Shown: positions 1 through 7,024, numbered from the stretch's first letter. The stretch: DNA of 12,061 nucleotides from Bacillota bacterium (GCA_029239575.1 JARBUP010000063.1:1-12061), one strand, 5' to 3'. Program-made: numbers and translations. The notes: generated by a model not told the origin, from the letters alone.

Positions 1-1460
1 AATTCTGCAAGTTCTGAAGATGTCATAATTATAGTCATTCCAAATTCTTGATTTAATTTTAGTAAAACATCTAAAACTAACTTTTTAGCTCCTATATCAA
101 TACCTCTTGTAGGCTCTGAAACAAATAAAAGTATTGGGTTTTGTGACAAAGCTCTTGCAACGCAAACCTTTTGCTGATTTCCTCCGCTAAGCCTTCCAGT
201 TGACTGAGCAGGCGAAGTACATCTTATATCAAGTTCTTTTATCATATCTATTGCATGTTTCCTTATTTGGTTTGTATCTTTAAGCTTAATTAAACCAAAT
301 TTTTTTAAGAAGTCATTATTTATTTGCATTGCCGTAAAAGCTATATTTAACTCAATAGATTCATCAAGGAGAAGGCCAATTCCTTTTCTATCTTCACTTA
401 CAAAACCTAAACCTGCCTTAATTGAAAGCTTTGGATCATTCAATGTTAATTTTTTACCATTAAAAATTACTTCTCCTTTTGAAGGATATATACCCATTAA
501 TCCATTAGCAATACCGAGTTTTCCTTGACCTGCTAATCCTCCAATGCCAAGTATTTCACCTTTTTTTACTTCAAGGTTTATACCTTTTACATATTCACCA
601 GGCATAGCAACATGCAAATCTTTAATACTAAGTATAGTTTCATCAGTTATTTCTCTTTTAACAGCTTCATTTCTTTCAATAGACACTTTTCTTCCTACCA
701 TAAGTTGAGCTATATCAACTGTACTCGTGTCTTCTATATTTTTTGTAACTACATGCTCACCATCTCTTAAAATTGTTACTTTATCTGCAACTTCAACAAT
801 TTCATCAAGTCTATGACTTATAAAAATTATTCCTATTCCCGTTTTTGCAAGCTTTCTTATAGCATTTAGTAAATTTTTTGCTTCTGCTTCTGTTAAAACT
901 GCAGTTGGTTCATCAAATACAAGGATTTTAATGCCAGTCTTATCAATTTCACGTGCAATTTCTATAAACTGCATATGTCCTACTGGTAGTCCTTCAACTT
1001 TTGCATATTCTTCAATATTCATATCCAGTTTATCAAGTGCTTTTCTTGCATCTTCATTCATTTTTTTATTATCAAGAGTTTCATATCTTTTACCAAAAAT
1101 ACCGCTTACTATGTTTGGATTTGTTATTTCTCTATTTAATTTAATATTTTCTGTTATAGTAAATCCAGGAATCAACATAAATTCCTGATGTACCATTCCA
1201 ATACCATAATCTATAGCTTCATGAGGAGTTTTAATATTAACTTCTTTACCATCAATTTCTATTACTCCTTCATAACCACCTGTTGTATGAATAACAGGCA
1301 TACCAAAAAGTATGTTCATTAAAGTAGATTTACCTGCGCCATTTTCTCCTATAAGAGCATGTATTTCACCTTTTTTTAATTGCAAATTTATATTTTTTAA
1401 TACTTTATTTCCGTAATATTCTTTAGAAACATTTTTAATGTTGAGAAGGTTATCACTCAA
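1..1460 (-). CDS. ABC transporter ATP-binding protein, double NBD (sugar/nucleoside importer type), 3' end outside window
   Basis: Cytoplasmic ATPase expected to power an importer. The visible 486 residues contain two nucleotide-binding domains in tandem, as in RbsA/MglA/YufO-type proteins (about 500-515 aa), so only a short C-terminus is missing. Domain 1: Walker A GENGAGKST at about 38-46, Q-loop HQEF at 91-94, signature-like LPVGHMQ at 158-164, Walker B ILVFDEPTA at 179-187, H-loop SHR at 215-217. Domain 2: degenerate Walker A GGLAGQGK at 307-314, intact signature LSGGNQQK at 424-431, and Walker B LLFVSEPTRGID at 444-455, with Ser where Asp is usual. The start is a TTG (1458-1460) placed 6 nt after AGGAGGT (1467-1473); no ATG fits the N-terminus. 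It lies 200 nt downstream of the DUF3798 lipoprotein gene on the same strand, presumably its binding protein. Permease genes would be expected beyond the left edge. The family is clear; the substrate is unknown. Confidence 0.93.
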   Translation of the reverse strand, partial: MSDNLLNIKNVSKEYYGNKVLKNINLQLKKGEIHALIGENGAGKSTLMNILFGMPVIHTTGGYEGVIEIDGKEVNIKTPHEAIDYGIGMVHQEFMLIPGFTITENIKLNREITNPNIVSGIFGKRYETLDNKKMNEDARKALDKLDMNIEEYAKVEGLPVGHMQFIEIAREIDKTGIKILVFDEPTAVLTEAEAKNLLNAIRKLAKTGIGIIFISHRLDEIVEVADKVTILRDGEHVVTKNIEDTSTVDIAQLMVGRKVSIERNEAVKREITDETILSIKDLHVAMPGEYVKGINLEVKKGEILGIGGLAGQGKLGIANGLMGIYPSKGEVIFNGKKLTLNDPKLSIKAGLGFVSEDRKGIGLLLDESIELNIAFTAMQINNDFLKKFGLIKLKDTNQIRKHAIDMIKELDIRCTSPAQSTGRLSGGNQQKVCVARALSQNPILLFVSEPTRGIDIGAKKLVLDVLLKLNQEFGMTIIMTSSELAE

Positions 1461-1591
1461 AATATTACCTCCTAATAAATTTTATTTTTAGTTGAATTAT
1501 GATTATCCTACATTCGAAGAATGCTGATGCATGTCATAACTTGTACCAAAAGTCACTAAATAATTTTTTTGGTTGTTAAGACATTATAAAA

Positions 1592-1636
1592 GGAATAAAA
1601 CAGAAGTTCATTTGTACAGAAATCCTGTTTCATTCC
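1592..1636 (-). terminator. intercistronic stem-loop, possible attenuator or mRNA stabiliser
   Basis: Inverted arms at 1592-1603 and 1625-1636 form a 12-bp stem. Its single non-Watson-Crick pair is a G-U wobble in minus-strand RNA and would be an A/C mismatch in plus-strand RNA, which favours function on the minus strand. The loop is 21 nt and a short U-rich run (UUUUAU) follows. It lies 24 nt after the stop of the DUF3798 gene and before the ATPase gene. It could lower ATPase expression relative to the binding protein or protect the upstream mRNA from exonucleases. The weak U tract argues against a full terminator. Confidence 0.5.
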
Positions 1637-1660
1637 CCTGTTTCATATTACATTAAAAAA

Positions 1661-2905
1661 TTATTTGATTATCATATCTTTACTATAAGTTAAGAAATCC
1701 ATTATTATTAGTCTATAGTTATCATATGTAACTGTAGTTCCATTTGCTGTTTCTGCATATGGGCTTGTTACAACTGAAACGCCTGCATAATCTTTCATAC
1801 ATTCTTCTAATACTTTAAGGTCAAGTGTATTTGTATCAGCAACTTCACCATTCATCCATTTTATAGCATATTCAGTTGATGCTACTGTTCCCATCATTGC
1901 AACAGGAACTGGCCATGTAGAGAATCTGCCAAGAACACCTTTTTCGTCTAATTTTGCTGCTGTTTGAGAAATTACATTTTTCAAACTATCTTCTGTATAA
2001 TCTCCTGATTCAATACCAAGAGCTGTTGGATATCCATGATATGGTGATGGACAGCATGGTTGTGGATATATTGCTCCTGCATCTACGCTTGCTTTAATTA
2101 AAGGAATTTGCATTGCACAGTTAGTAGAGAAAAACGCAGTATCTTTTCCATATTGTGCTACCATTTTTGGAACATCTTCAAGTATAAATTGTTGTGCTCC
2201 TGTAACTCCTGAGTCACCTGTTGGGTCTGGTGCTGTTGCATCAACAAACTCTATTCCTAATTTTGCACATTGTTCTTTCATAATTTCTCTTCTTGATGAA
2301 AGAAGAACTTGAGACATATGTCTTGGGAATGAATAGTGCACAAAAGTTTTAGCACCTAATTTTTGAGCTTGTTCTGGAATATTGTATCCCATTTGTAACT
2401 CATCAGGTTGCAAAATTAAATCAGCTCTTGAAGAAACATCTGGTGGGTTTTCTTGTGGTGTACAATAAACAATGAACATATCATCACGAGTTTCTAACAA
2501 TTTATCAACTGCAGCGTTTGTTCCTGGAACAGCTTGGTTGATAATCAACGCTTTTATTTCTGGGTCAGCTGCTAATTTAGCAACTATACTAACCATTTGC
2601 TCTTGTTCAGCCATAAAGTTATCAGGCCAAAGAACGTGAACTATTTTTTCATCCCCATATCTTTTAACCATTTCTTGTGCTGAACGATACTCTTCTTCAT
2701 TTTGAGAAAGAGTATTAGTAACAATAGCTACCTTACCTTTTCCATCGTATGGTAACGTTTCGCCTGTTGTCGGTTGTTCACTTGTTGCAGGTGTTTCAGA
2801 ACCAGTTGCTGCTGGTGTTTGAGCAGGAGTATCAGTTTTTGTGCTACAACCTGCCATACTGAAAACCATGCAAATTACTAAAAACATACTAAAAAACCTT
2901 TTCAT
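1661..2905 (-). CDS. DUF3798 family lipoprotein, probable ABC substrate-binding protein
   Basis: A 414-aa exported lipoprotein. Residues 1-20 are a type II signal peptide: MKRF, a hydrophobic core, then lipobox SMAGC with the lipidated Cys at 20. A Thr/Pro/Ala/Ser/Glu linker follows to about 52, then a periplasmic-binding-protein-like alpha/beta domain. Segments I associate with DUF3798 are YSFPRHMS (191-198), FVDATAPDPTGDSG (220-233), GAQQFILEDVPK (236-247), FFSTNCAMQ (258-266) and CCPSPYHGYP (284-293); I recall these from memory of the family. The ATG is preceded by AGGAGGG (2913-2919) and a consensus promoter. The downstream same-strand gene is a sugar/nucleoside-type ABC ATPase, so an importer binding-protein role is likely. 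DUF3798 members have no ligand that I know of, so none is assigned. Confidence 0.88.
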   Translation of the reverse strand: MKRFFSMFLVICMVFSMAGCSTKTDTPAQTPAATGSETPATSEQPTTGETLPYDGKGKVAIVTNTLSQNEEEYRSAQEMVKRYGDEKIVHVLWPDNFMAEQEQMVSIVAKLAADPEIKALIINQAVPGTNAAVDKLLETRDDMFIVYCTPQENPPDVSSRADLILQPDELQMGYNIPEQAQKLGAKTFVHYSFPRHMSQVLLSSRREIMKEQCAKLGIEFVDATAPDPTGDSGVTGAQQFILEDVPKMVAQYGKDTAFFSTNCAMQIPLIKASVDAGAIYPQPCCPSPYHGYPTALGIESGDYTEDSLKNVISQTAAKLDEKGVLGRFSTWPVPVAMMGTVASTEYAIKWMNGEVADTNTLDLKVLEECMKDYAGVSVVTSPYAETANGTTVTYDNYRLIIMDFLTYSKDMIIK

Positions 2906-2942
2906 AATTTGTCCCTCCTAATAAATTATCGTTACACAAATA

Positions 2943-2971
2943 ATTATAGTTGAATAATTATAAACTGTCAA
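2943..2971 (-). promoter_or_regulatory. sigma-A-type promoter of the DUF3798/ABC operon
   Basis: On the minus strand, TTGACA (2966-2971) and TATAAT (2943-2948) are separated by exactly 17 nt, a perfect match to the vegetative consensus. Transcription should begin near 2936, giving a leader of about 30 nt that contains the AGGAGGG ribosome site. No operator was recognised around it. The strength suggests high or constitutive expression of the lipoprotein. Confidence 0.85.
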
Positions 2972-3239
2972 TATTTAATTTATTTACCATATTTATCTAA
3001 TCTGAATACATAAAGAAAAGTTTGTATATATTAATAAACTATTATTTTGCTACTTATTATCATTAAAATATTAAAAAAATGTAATTATTATTATAAAAAC
3101 ATAGCTGTATTCAACGAAGATTTTATAAAAAGTTTTCTTAACACAAATTGTTTATTATTTACTTCAAGCTTTTTTAATAAAAAAGTATTGTTATATTTAG
3201 ATTTTCTTTATAATTATACATTCAAATTATAATTTAAAT
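2972..3239. other. AT-rich intergenic stretch with no recognisable gene
   Basis: This separates the upstream end of the DUF3798 operon from the terminator cluster of the 109-aa gene. It is extremely AT-rich, with runs of A and T in both strands. A 61-codon TTG-initiated reading frame at 3047-3232 has no ribosome site and encodes a Lys/Ile/Asn/Phe/Leu-rich string typical of random AT-rich DNA. I see no RNA gene, riboswitch or repeat here. Confidence 0.6.
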
Positions 3240-3260
3240 AAAAAAAGGGGAATCATCCCC
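3240..3260 (-). terminator. Rho-independent terminator (distal)
   Basis: GGGGA (3247-3251) pairs with TCCCC (3256-3260) around a 4-nt loop. Read on the minus strand, the stem is followed by a run of seven or more U. It is the last of three hairpins after the 109-aa minus-strand gene and would stop transcription before it reaches the DUF3798 promoter. Confidence 0.75.
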
Positions 3261-3267
3261 TCTTCAC

Positions 3268-3297
3268 CTCTAATTTTTATATAATATGAAATTAGAG
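3268..3297. repeat. 9-bp stem-loop between two terminators
   Basis: CTCTAATTT (3268-3276) and AAATTAGAG (3289-3297) are perfect inverted arms with a 12-nt loop. Neither strand has an adjacent U tract, so it is not itself a canonical terminator. It sits between two hairpins that are, and may act as a 3'-end stabiliser or be incidental. Confidence 0.5.
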
Positions 3298-3311
3298 CCT
3301 TCCTATTAATA

Positions 3312-3333
3312 AAAAAACGGGTGATATACACCC
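3312..3333 (-). terminator. Rho-independent terminator (proximal)
   Basis: GGGTG (3319-3323) and CACCC (3329-3333) form a stem with a 5-nt ATATA loop. In minus-strand RNA it is followed by G and then seven U. It begins directly after the TAA stop of the 109-aa gene (3335-3337), so it is that gene's terminator. Confidence 0.82.
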
Positions 3334-3334
3334 A

Positions 3335-3664
3335 TTATTTCAAACCATCTAAAAACTTTTTCATTTTCTTTTTTTGATCTGGAGTTAAAAACATTTCAAA
3401 TTTTTTTAACTCTTGAACTTTTTTCTGATACTCTTCTTCACCATATTGTTCTTTTAACTTTTTGCTGTACTCTTTTGCATCTTTTAATATATCATCTTCA
3501 GATTTATCTTTATACTTTTCTTTAAATTGATTAAATTGGTCGTTAGCAGCAACATCTTCTAAATTATTTGGCTTTTTGTTAGTAACATTCTTAGACTTGT
3601 TGTTTTGATTGTTTTGTGATCCTTTTTTATTTTCATCATCAAAATTTTTAAAAATATTTGCCAT
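3335..3664 (-). CDS. small Lys/Glu-rich protein of unknown function
   Basis: I do not recognise this 109-aa protein. The chosen start is the ATG at 3662-3664, preceded by a GGAGGGAG ribosome site. Extending the frame upstream adds 46 residues (to 3802) with no ribosome site and no coding character, so the longer version is rejected. Residues 1-40 are hydrophilic, rich in Asn, Lys and Gln, and probably disordered. From about 45 to the end there are charged, predicted helical segments ending in LTPDQKKKMKKFLDGLK. There is no Cys, signal peptide or membrane segment. It is a single-gene unit closed by terminators and is divergent from the next gene. The ribosome site and terminator make it a convincing gene; the role is unknown. 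Confidence 0.75.
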   Translation of the reverse strand: MANIFKNFDDENKKGSQNNQNNKSKNVTNKKPNNLEDVAANDQFNQFKEKYKDKSEDDILKDAKEYSKKLKEQYGEEEYQKKVQELKKFEMFLTPDQKKKMKKFLDGLK

Positions 3665-3742
3665 AAAACTACTCCCTCCATTTCTATTACATAATATGCA
3701 TTTAAATAAAAAGAATTCCAATTTAATTTTCAAGATATTTGT

Positions 3743-3770
3743 AACACAATTGAAATAACTACATACAATA
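3743..3770 (+). promoter_or_regulatory. possible mother-cell (sigma-K/E-like) or sigma-A promoter for the 293-codon gene
   Basis: CATACAATA at 3762-3770 fits the sigma-K -10 pattern CATAnnnTA, with an AACA element 15 nt upstream (3743-3746), one nt short of the usual spacing. A TATAAT at 3769-3774 overlaps it but has no matching -35 at 16-18 nt. Both readings place the transcription start shortly before the AAGGTGA ribosome site. In DNA this AT-rich a chance match is possible. Confidence 0.3.
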
Positions 3771-3791
3771 TAATATTCAAATAATGAGAAG

Positions 3792-4673
3792 GTGATAACC
3801 ATTCCAATTACAATGATATTTTATTTTATGGCTTTTAGGTATATTTTGGGCAAAGGACAATTTTCTTCTATTACAACATCACTGTCAACAACCGCTCGTG
3901 CTATGTCTACAGGAATATTATCAAGTCCTGAAAATTTAGAAAATGTTATAAATTTAGTTAGAACTGCTGCACCATTAACTTCGCCTCAAACTGTTTCAAA
4001 AATAAATACATATCTACCTTTTGTAGAAAAAACAAGCACACTTTTAGGAATGTATTCTTTTTTGAGTAGAGCACAAAACTATGCTCCAATAGAACCTTTA
4101 GGCGGAAAATCATCAATGGAGAAAATCACTTCCCTTATGATGAAAAATAAAATGCCTATTGGCAAAATGTTAGCTCAACCAATGTTAGCAAACGGTATGG
4201 AAAAAGTTATGGCTAACGCAATGAAAGATATGTTTAAAAACGGTAATTTAGGAGATATGCTTTCTTCATTTTCTAATATATCTAATTCTGAAAAGGGTAA
4301 ATCTTCTAAAAACTCAAGCAATCAAAATAATGATATTGATTTAAGTAGTTTACTTGAAACATTTATGCCTTTATTAAATAACATGATGAGCTCCAATGAT
4401 AGTGATGGTACTAATGAAAGCAACGAAGACGAAGATGTAGATGTTTATAATAATGATAATGAAGATAATTATGAAGACAAACCGACTAATATATCAAAAG
4501 AAAATAATTATAACGATTACTCAGAAACCATAAATCAAAAGCACTCAAGCAATAAAAATCAATCAAATTTAAGTTCCAATAAAAAATCTAATACATATAA
4601 TAATAAAAACAGCAATGAAATAGATGAAAAACCAAAACCTATTAGAATAAGACAAAAAAGATACAGAAATTAA
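3792..4673 (+). CDS. unknown protein with helical N-terminal half and low-complexity acidic/Asn-rich tail
   Basis: Not recognised with confidence; about 293 aa, with no Cys or Trp. Residues 5-18 are a short hydrophobic/aromatic stretch. Residues 25-160 are mostly helical with many Met, Leu and Ser. Residues 165-280 are a low-complexity Ser/Asn/Asp/Glu tail, and the C-terminus is basic (PIRIRQKRYRN). The segment YLPFVEKTSTLLGMYSFL (74-91) reminds me of the VrrA/YqfQ family, but this is memory only. The start is uncertain: GTG 3792 overlaps the only ribosome site (AAGGTGA, 3789-3795), ATG 3813 lies 18 nt beyond it, and an in-frame ATT at 3801 has the ideal 6-nt spacing. A terminator follows at 4713. 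It is divergent from the 109-aa gene, and a sporulation-like -10 motif lies upstream. Confidence 0.75.
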   Translation: MITIPITMIFYFMAFRYILGKGQFSSITTSLSTTARAMSTGILSSPENLENVINLVRTAAPLTSPQTVSKINTYLPFVEKTSTLLGMYSFLSRAQNYAPIEPLGGKSSMEKITSLMMKNKMPIGKMLAQPMLANGMEKVMANAMKDMFKNGNLGDMLSSFSNISNSEKGKSSKNSSNQNNDIDLSSLLETFMPLLNNMMSSNDSDGTNESNEDEDVDVYNNDNEDNYEDKPTNISKENNYNDYSETINQKHSSNKNQSNLSSNKKSNTYNNKNSNEIDEKPKPIRIRQKRYRN

Positions 4674-4712
4674 AGTTAAAATTAAAATTTATTAAATAAA
4701 TTGAGTTAGAAG

Positions 4713-4754
4713 ATGGCAAAGGTCATTTATTAATAAAACCCTTGCCATTTTTTT
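4713..4754 (+). terminator. Rho-independent terminator after the 293-codon gene
   Basis: Arms at 4713-4722 and 4739-4748 pair over 10 positions with one A/C mismatch. The loop is 16 nt and a run of seven T (4748-4754) follows immediately. It lies 40 nt after the stop at 4673 and insulates the formate dehydrogenase operon from upstream transcription. Confidence 0.8.
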
Positions 4755-4817
4755 ATTTACGATATATCCAAACTGCATACATCCAACCGCAAATCATTGT
4801 TACTTATATATCATAAA

Positions 4818-4846
4818 TTGACAGTAATACTTAATTATTATAAAAT
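4818..4846 (+). promoter_or_regulatory. sigma-A-type promoter of the hyl-fdhF operon
   Basis: TTGACA (4818-4823) and TAAAAT (4841-4846) are spaced by 17 nt, one mismatch from consensus overall. The predicted start near 4853 gives a leader of about 74 nt before hylC. An 8-nt inverted pair, AGTATTAC (4885-4892) and GTAATACT (4824-4831), flanks the start site and could be regulatory. A small GTCTT/AAGAC stem (4876-4897) is possible in the leader. No riboswitch such as a molybdenum-cofactor (moco) element was recognised. Confidence 0.72.
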
Positions 4847-4926
4847 AGTTTATCAGAAAATATTTAATTATTAATGTCTTTATGAGTATTACAAGACTAA
4901 GATGACTAATAAATGGAGGATAGTAA

Positions 4927-5421
4927 ATGGAATTTAGTTTTGATAAAGAGAAAAACAAAGAAAAAATTGAAATCTTTAGAATGTTTGTTGAGCAAAATAA
5001 GGAAGATAAAGGAGCTTTAATGCCAGTGCTTCAAGAGGCACAGATCATTTTTGGATATTTACCTTTAGAGATGCTGCAAATGATTTCAAAAATACTATTT
5101 GTTCCTATGTCAGAGATATATGGAGTGGCGACTTTTTACTCACAATTTTCCTTTATACCTAAAGGAGACAATATTATTAGCATATGTCTTGGAACTGCAT
5201 GTTATGTAAAGGGTGCAACAATAATACTTGAAGAAATAGAAAACCAACTTGGCATTAAAGCAGGAAATACTACACCTGACTTAAAATTTTCCATTGACTC
5301 AACAAGATGTCTTGGGGATTGTAGCTTAGCGCCTGTAATTCTAATAAATGAAAACGTATATGCTAAGGTAAAGAAAGAAAATGTTAAAGAAATTCTTCAA
5401 AAGTACAGAGATGAGGTGTAG
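4927..5421 (+). CDS. hylC: NuoE-like [2Fe-2S] subunit of the formate dehydrogenase complex (HylC)
   Basis: A 164-aa cytoplasmic thioredoxin-fold ferredoxin of the NuoE/HydC/HylC family. The N-terminal helical region (1-75) includes GALMPVLQEAQIIFGYLP and the family segment EIYGVATFYSQF. The [2Fe-2S] ligands are C87 and C92 (CLGTAC) and C128 and C132 (CLGDC). The length is normal for the family. The ATG is preceded by GGAGGA (4915-4920). It is the first gene of the operon and ends 3 nt before hylB. In the electron-bifurcating formate dehydrogenase of C. acidurici the same order (hylC, hylB, hylA, fdhF2) is known, so this subunit should carry electrons close to the FMN of HylB. The fold and cluster are certain; the assignment to HylC rests on gene order. 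Confidence 0.93.
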   Translation: MEFSFDKEKNKEKIEIFRMFVEQNKEDKGALMPVLQEAQIIFGYLPLEMLQMISKILFVPMSEIYGVATFYSQFSFIPKGDNIISICLGTACYVKGATIILEEIENQLGIKAGNTTPDLKFSIDSTRCLGDCSLAPVILINENVYAKVKKENVKEILQKYRDEV

Positions 5422-5424
5422 ACT

Positions 5425-7011
5425 TTGATAACTATAGAGAAATTAGAGCAAATTAAAAATTATCATAGACCGTTTTTGGAAGAAAGATTAAAAGAATCTG
5501 CAAATACTACTATAAAAGATGGAAATATTGCATTAAATGACTTATATTACAACAAGCAAACAAGAATTGCATTAAAAAATTGCGGTATTATAAATCCGGG
5601 CAATATTGAAGATTATATTGCTGTTGATGGATACAGCGCGCTTGCAAATATTCTAATGAATAAATCAAAAGCCGAAGTTATAGAGGATATGAAAGCATCA
5701 AATTTAAGAGGCAGAGGCGGAGCAGGCTTCCCTACAGGCAAAAAATGGGAAGAAGCCTTTAAATACAATGCTGACCAAAAATATATGATTTGCAATGCTG
5801 ATGAAGGTGACCCTGGAGCATTTATGGACAGGTCCATCTTAGAAAATGACCCTCATTCAGTATTGGAGGGAATGGCCATCGGTGGATATGCAGTTGGAGC
5901 TGATCAAGGATTTATATATGTAAGAGCTGAGTACCCTACTGCAGTAAAAAGATTAAAGATAGCAATAGAACAAGCCAAAGAACTTGGGGTTTTAGGAAAT
6001 AATATATTTGGAACAGGTTTTAACTTTGATATAAAATTAAAACTTGGTTCAGGAGCATTTGTATGCGGAGAAGGTACTGCTCTTATTGAATCCATCGAAG
6101 GTAAAAGAGGAATGCCTAGGACTAAAATTTATAGAACTGCACATAAAGGGTTATGGCAAAAGCCTACTATTATAAATAATGTAGAGACCTATGCAAATGT
6201 ACCAGTTATATTTCAAAAAGGTGTTGAATGGTTTAAAAGTATAGGAACAGAAAAATCCCCTGGAACAAAGGTATTTTCTTTAGTAGGTAAAGTTGAAAAT
6301 GCAGGACTTGTAGAGGTTCCTATGGGAATGCCTCTAAGAGAAATCGTATATGATATTGGTGGGGGGATACAAAATGGTAAAAAATTTAAAGCAGTACAAA
6401 CAGGTGGGCCTTCTGGTGGATGTATACCTGAACATTTAATAGACACACCTGTAGATTTTGAATCATTAGGAAAAATTGGTTCAATAATGGGTTCTGGCGG
6501 AATGGTCGTAATGGATGAAGATACATGTATGGTTGATATAGCAAGGTTCTTCCTTGAGTTTACAGTTGATGAATCCTGTGGAAAATGTATTCCATGCAGA
6601 GAAGGAACTAAGAGAATGCTTGAAATACTTGAAAGAATAGTTGAAGGAAAAGGTGAAGAGCAAGATATTGAAACGCTTGAGACACTATCTGAAACTATTA
6701 CTACAGCGTCCCTTTGTGGATTAGGCCAAACTGCTGCAAATCCTGTAGTAACCACTTTGAAATATTTCAGAGATGAATATGAAGCACATATAAAAGATCA
6801 TAAATGTCCAGCTGGCTCATGTAAATCTCTTATCGAATATTTTATTACTGAAAAATGTATCGGCTGTGGCATGTGCGCTAAGGCTTGCCCTGTACAATGT
6901 ATATCAGGGAAACCTAAAGAACTTCATATAATAAATAAGCTTGCATGCATTAAATGTGGTGCATGTATGGAAGCATGCCCTAAAAAAGTACAGGCGGTTA
7001 TAAAAAGATAA
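5425..7011 (+). CDS. hylB: NuoF-like FMN/NAD(H)-binding iron-sulfur subunit (HylB)
   Basis: This 528-aa flavoprotein is the NAD(H) site of the complex and the likely bifurcating centre. After a divergent segment (1-60) come the NuoF FMN/NAD motifs: LRGRGGAGFPTGKKW (94-108), CNADEGDPGAF (123-133) and GSGAFVCGEGTALIESIEG (208-226). A [4Fe-4S] site follows, with C385, C388 and C391 (SCGKCIPCREG) plus C431. The C-terminus adds a CPAGSC element (461-466) and two ferredoxin-type clusters: C478/481/484/488 and C508/511/514/518. This C-terminal extension is typical of HydB/HylB and absent from plain NuoF. The start is TTG (5425-5427), 6 nt after GAGGTG (5413-5418) at the end of hylC. Unlike Thermotoga-type HydB, no N-terminal CxxxxC...CxxxC [2Fe-2S] domain is present. 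Confidence 0.95.
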   Translation: MITIEKLEQIKNYHRPFLEERLKESANTTIKDGNIALNDLYYNKQTRIALKNCGIINPGNIEDYIAVDGYSALANILMNKSKAEVIEDMKASNLRGRGGAGFPTGKKWEEAFKYNADQKYMICNADEGDPGAFMDRSILENDPHSVLEGMAIGGYAVGADQGFIYVRAEYPTAVKRLKIAIEQAKELGVLGNNIFGTGFNFDIKLKLGSGAFVCGEGTALIESIEGKRGMPRTKIYRTAHKGLWQKPTIINNVETYANVPVIFQKGVEWFKSIGTEKSPGTKVFSLVGKVENAGLVEVPMGMPLREIVYDIGGGIQNGKKFKAVQTGGPSGGCIPEHLIDTPVDFESLGKIGSIMGSGGMVVMDEDTCMVDIARFFLEFTVDESCGKCIPCREGTKRMLEILERIVEGKGEEQDIETLETLSETITTASLCGLGQTAANPVVTTLKYFRDEYEAHIKDHKCPAGSCKSLIEYFITEKCIGCGMCAKACPVQCISGKPKELHIINKLACIKCGACMEACPKKVQAVIKR

Positions 7012-7024
7012 AGGAGGTAAAAAA

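Noticed and set aside
931..1188. Plus-strand reading frame of 85 codons
   Set aside because: Antisense to the first NBD of the ABC ATPase; no ribosome site and a Ser/Phe/Ile-rich shadow composition.
3047..3232. 61-codon plus-strand reading frame
   Set aside because: TTG start without a ribosome site in extremely AT-rich DNA; low-complexity product; no supporting context.
3665..3802. 46-residue N-terminal extension of the 109-aa protein
   Set aside because: Overlaps the divergent promoter region and has no ribosome site; the ATG at 3662-3664 has a strong GGAGGGAG in front.
4847..4926. Riboswitch (for example a moco or tungsten element) in the hyl operon leader
   Set aside because: The leader is only about 74 nt and AT-rich, with just one weak 5-bp stem; too small and unstructured.
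6213..6755. 180-codon minus-strand reading frame
   Set aside because: Lies entirely opposite hylB; a shadow of its codon usage with no ribosome site or recognisable domain.
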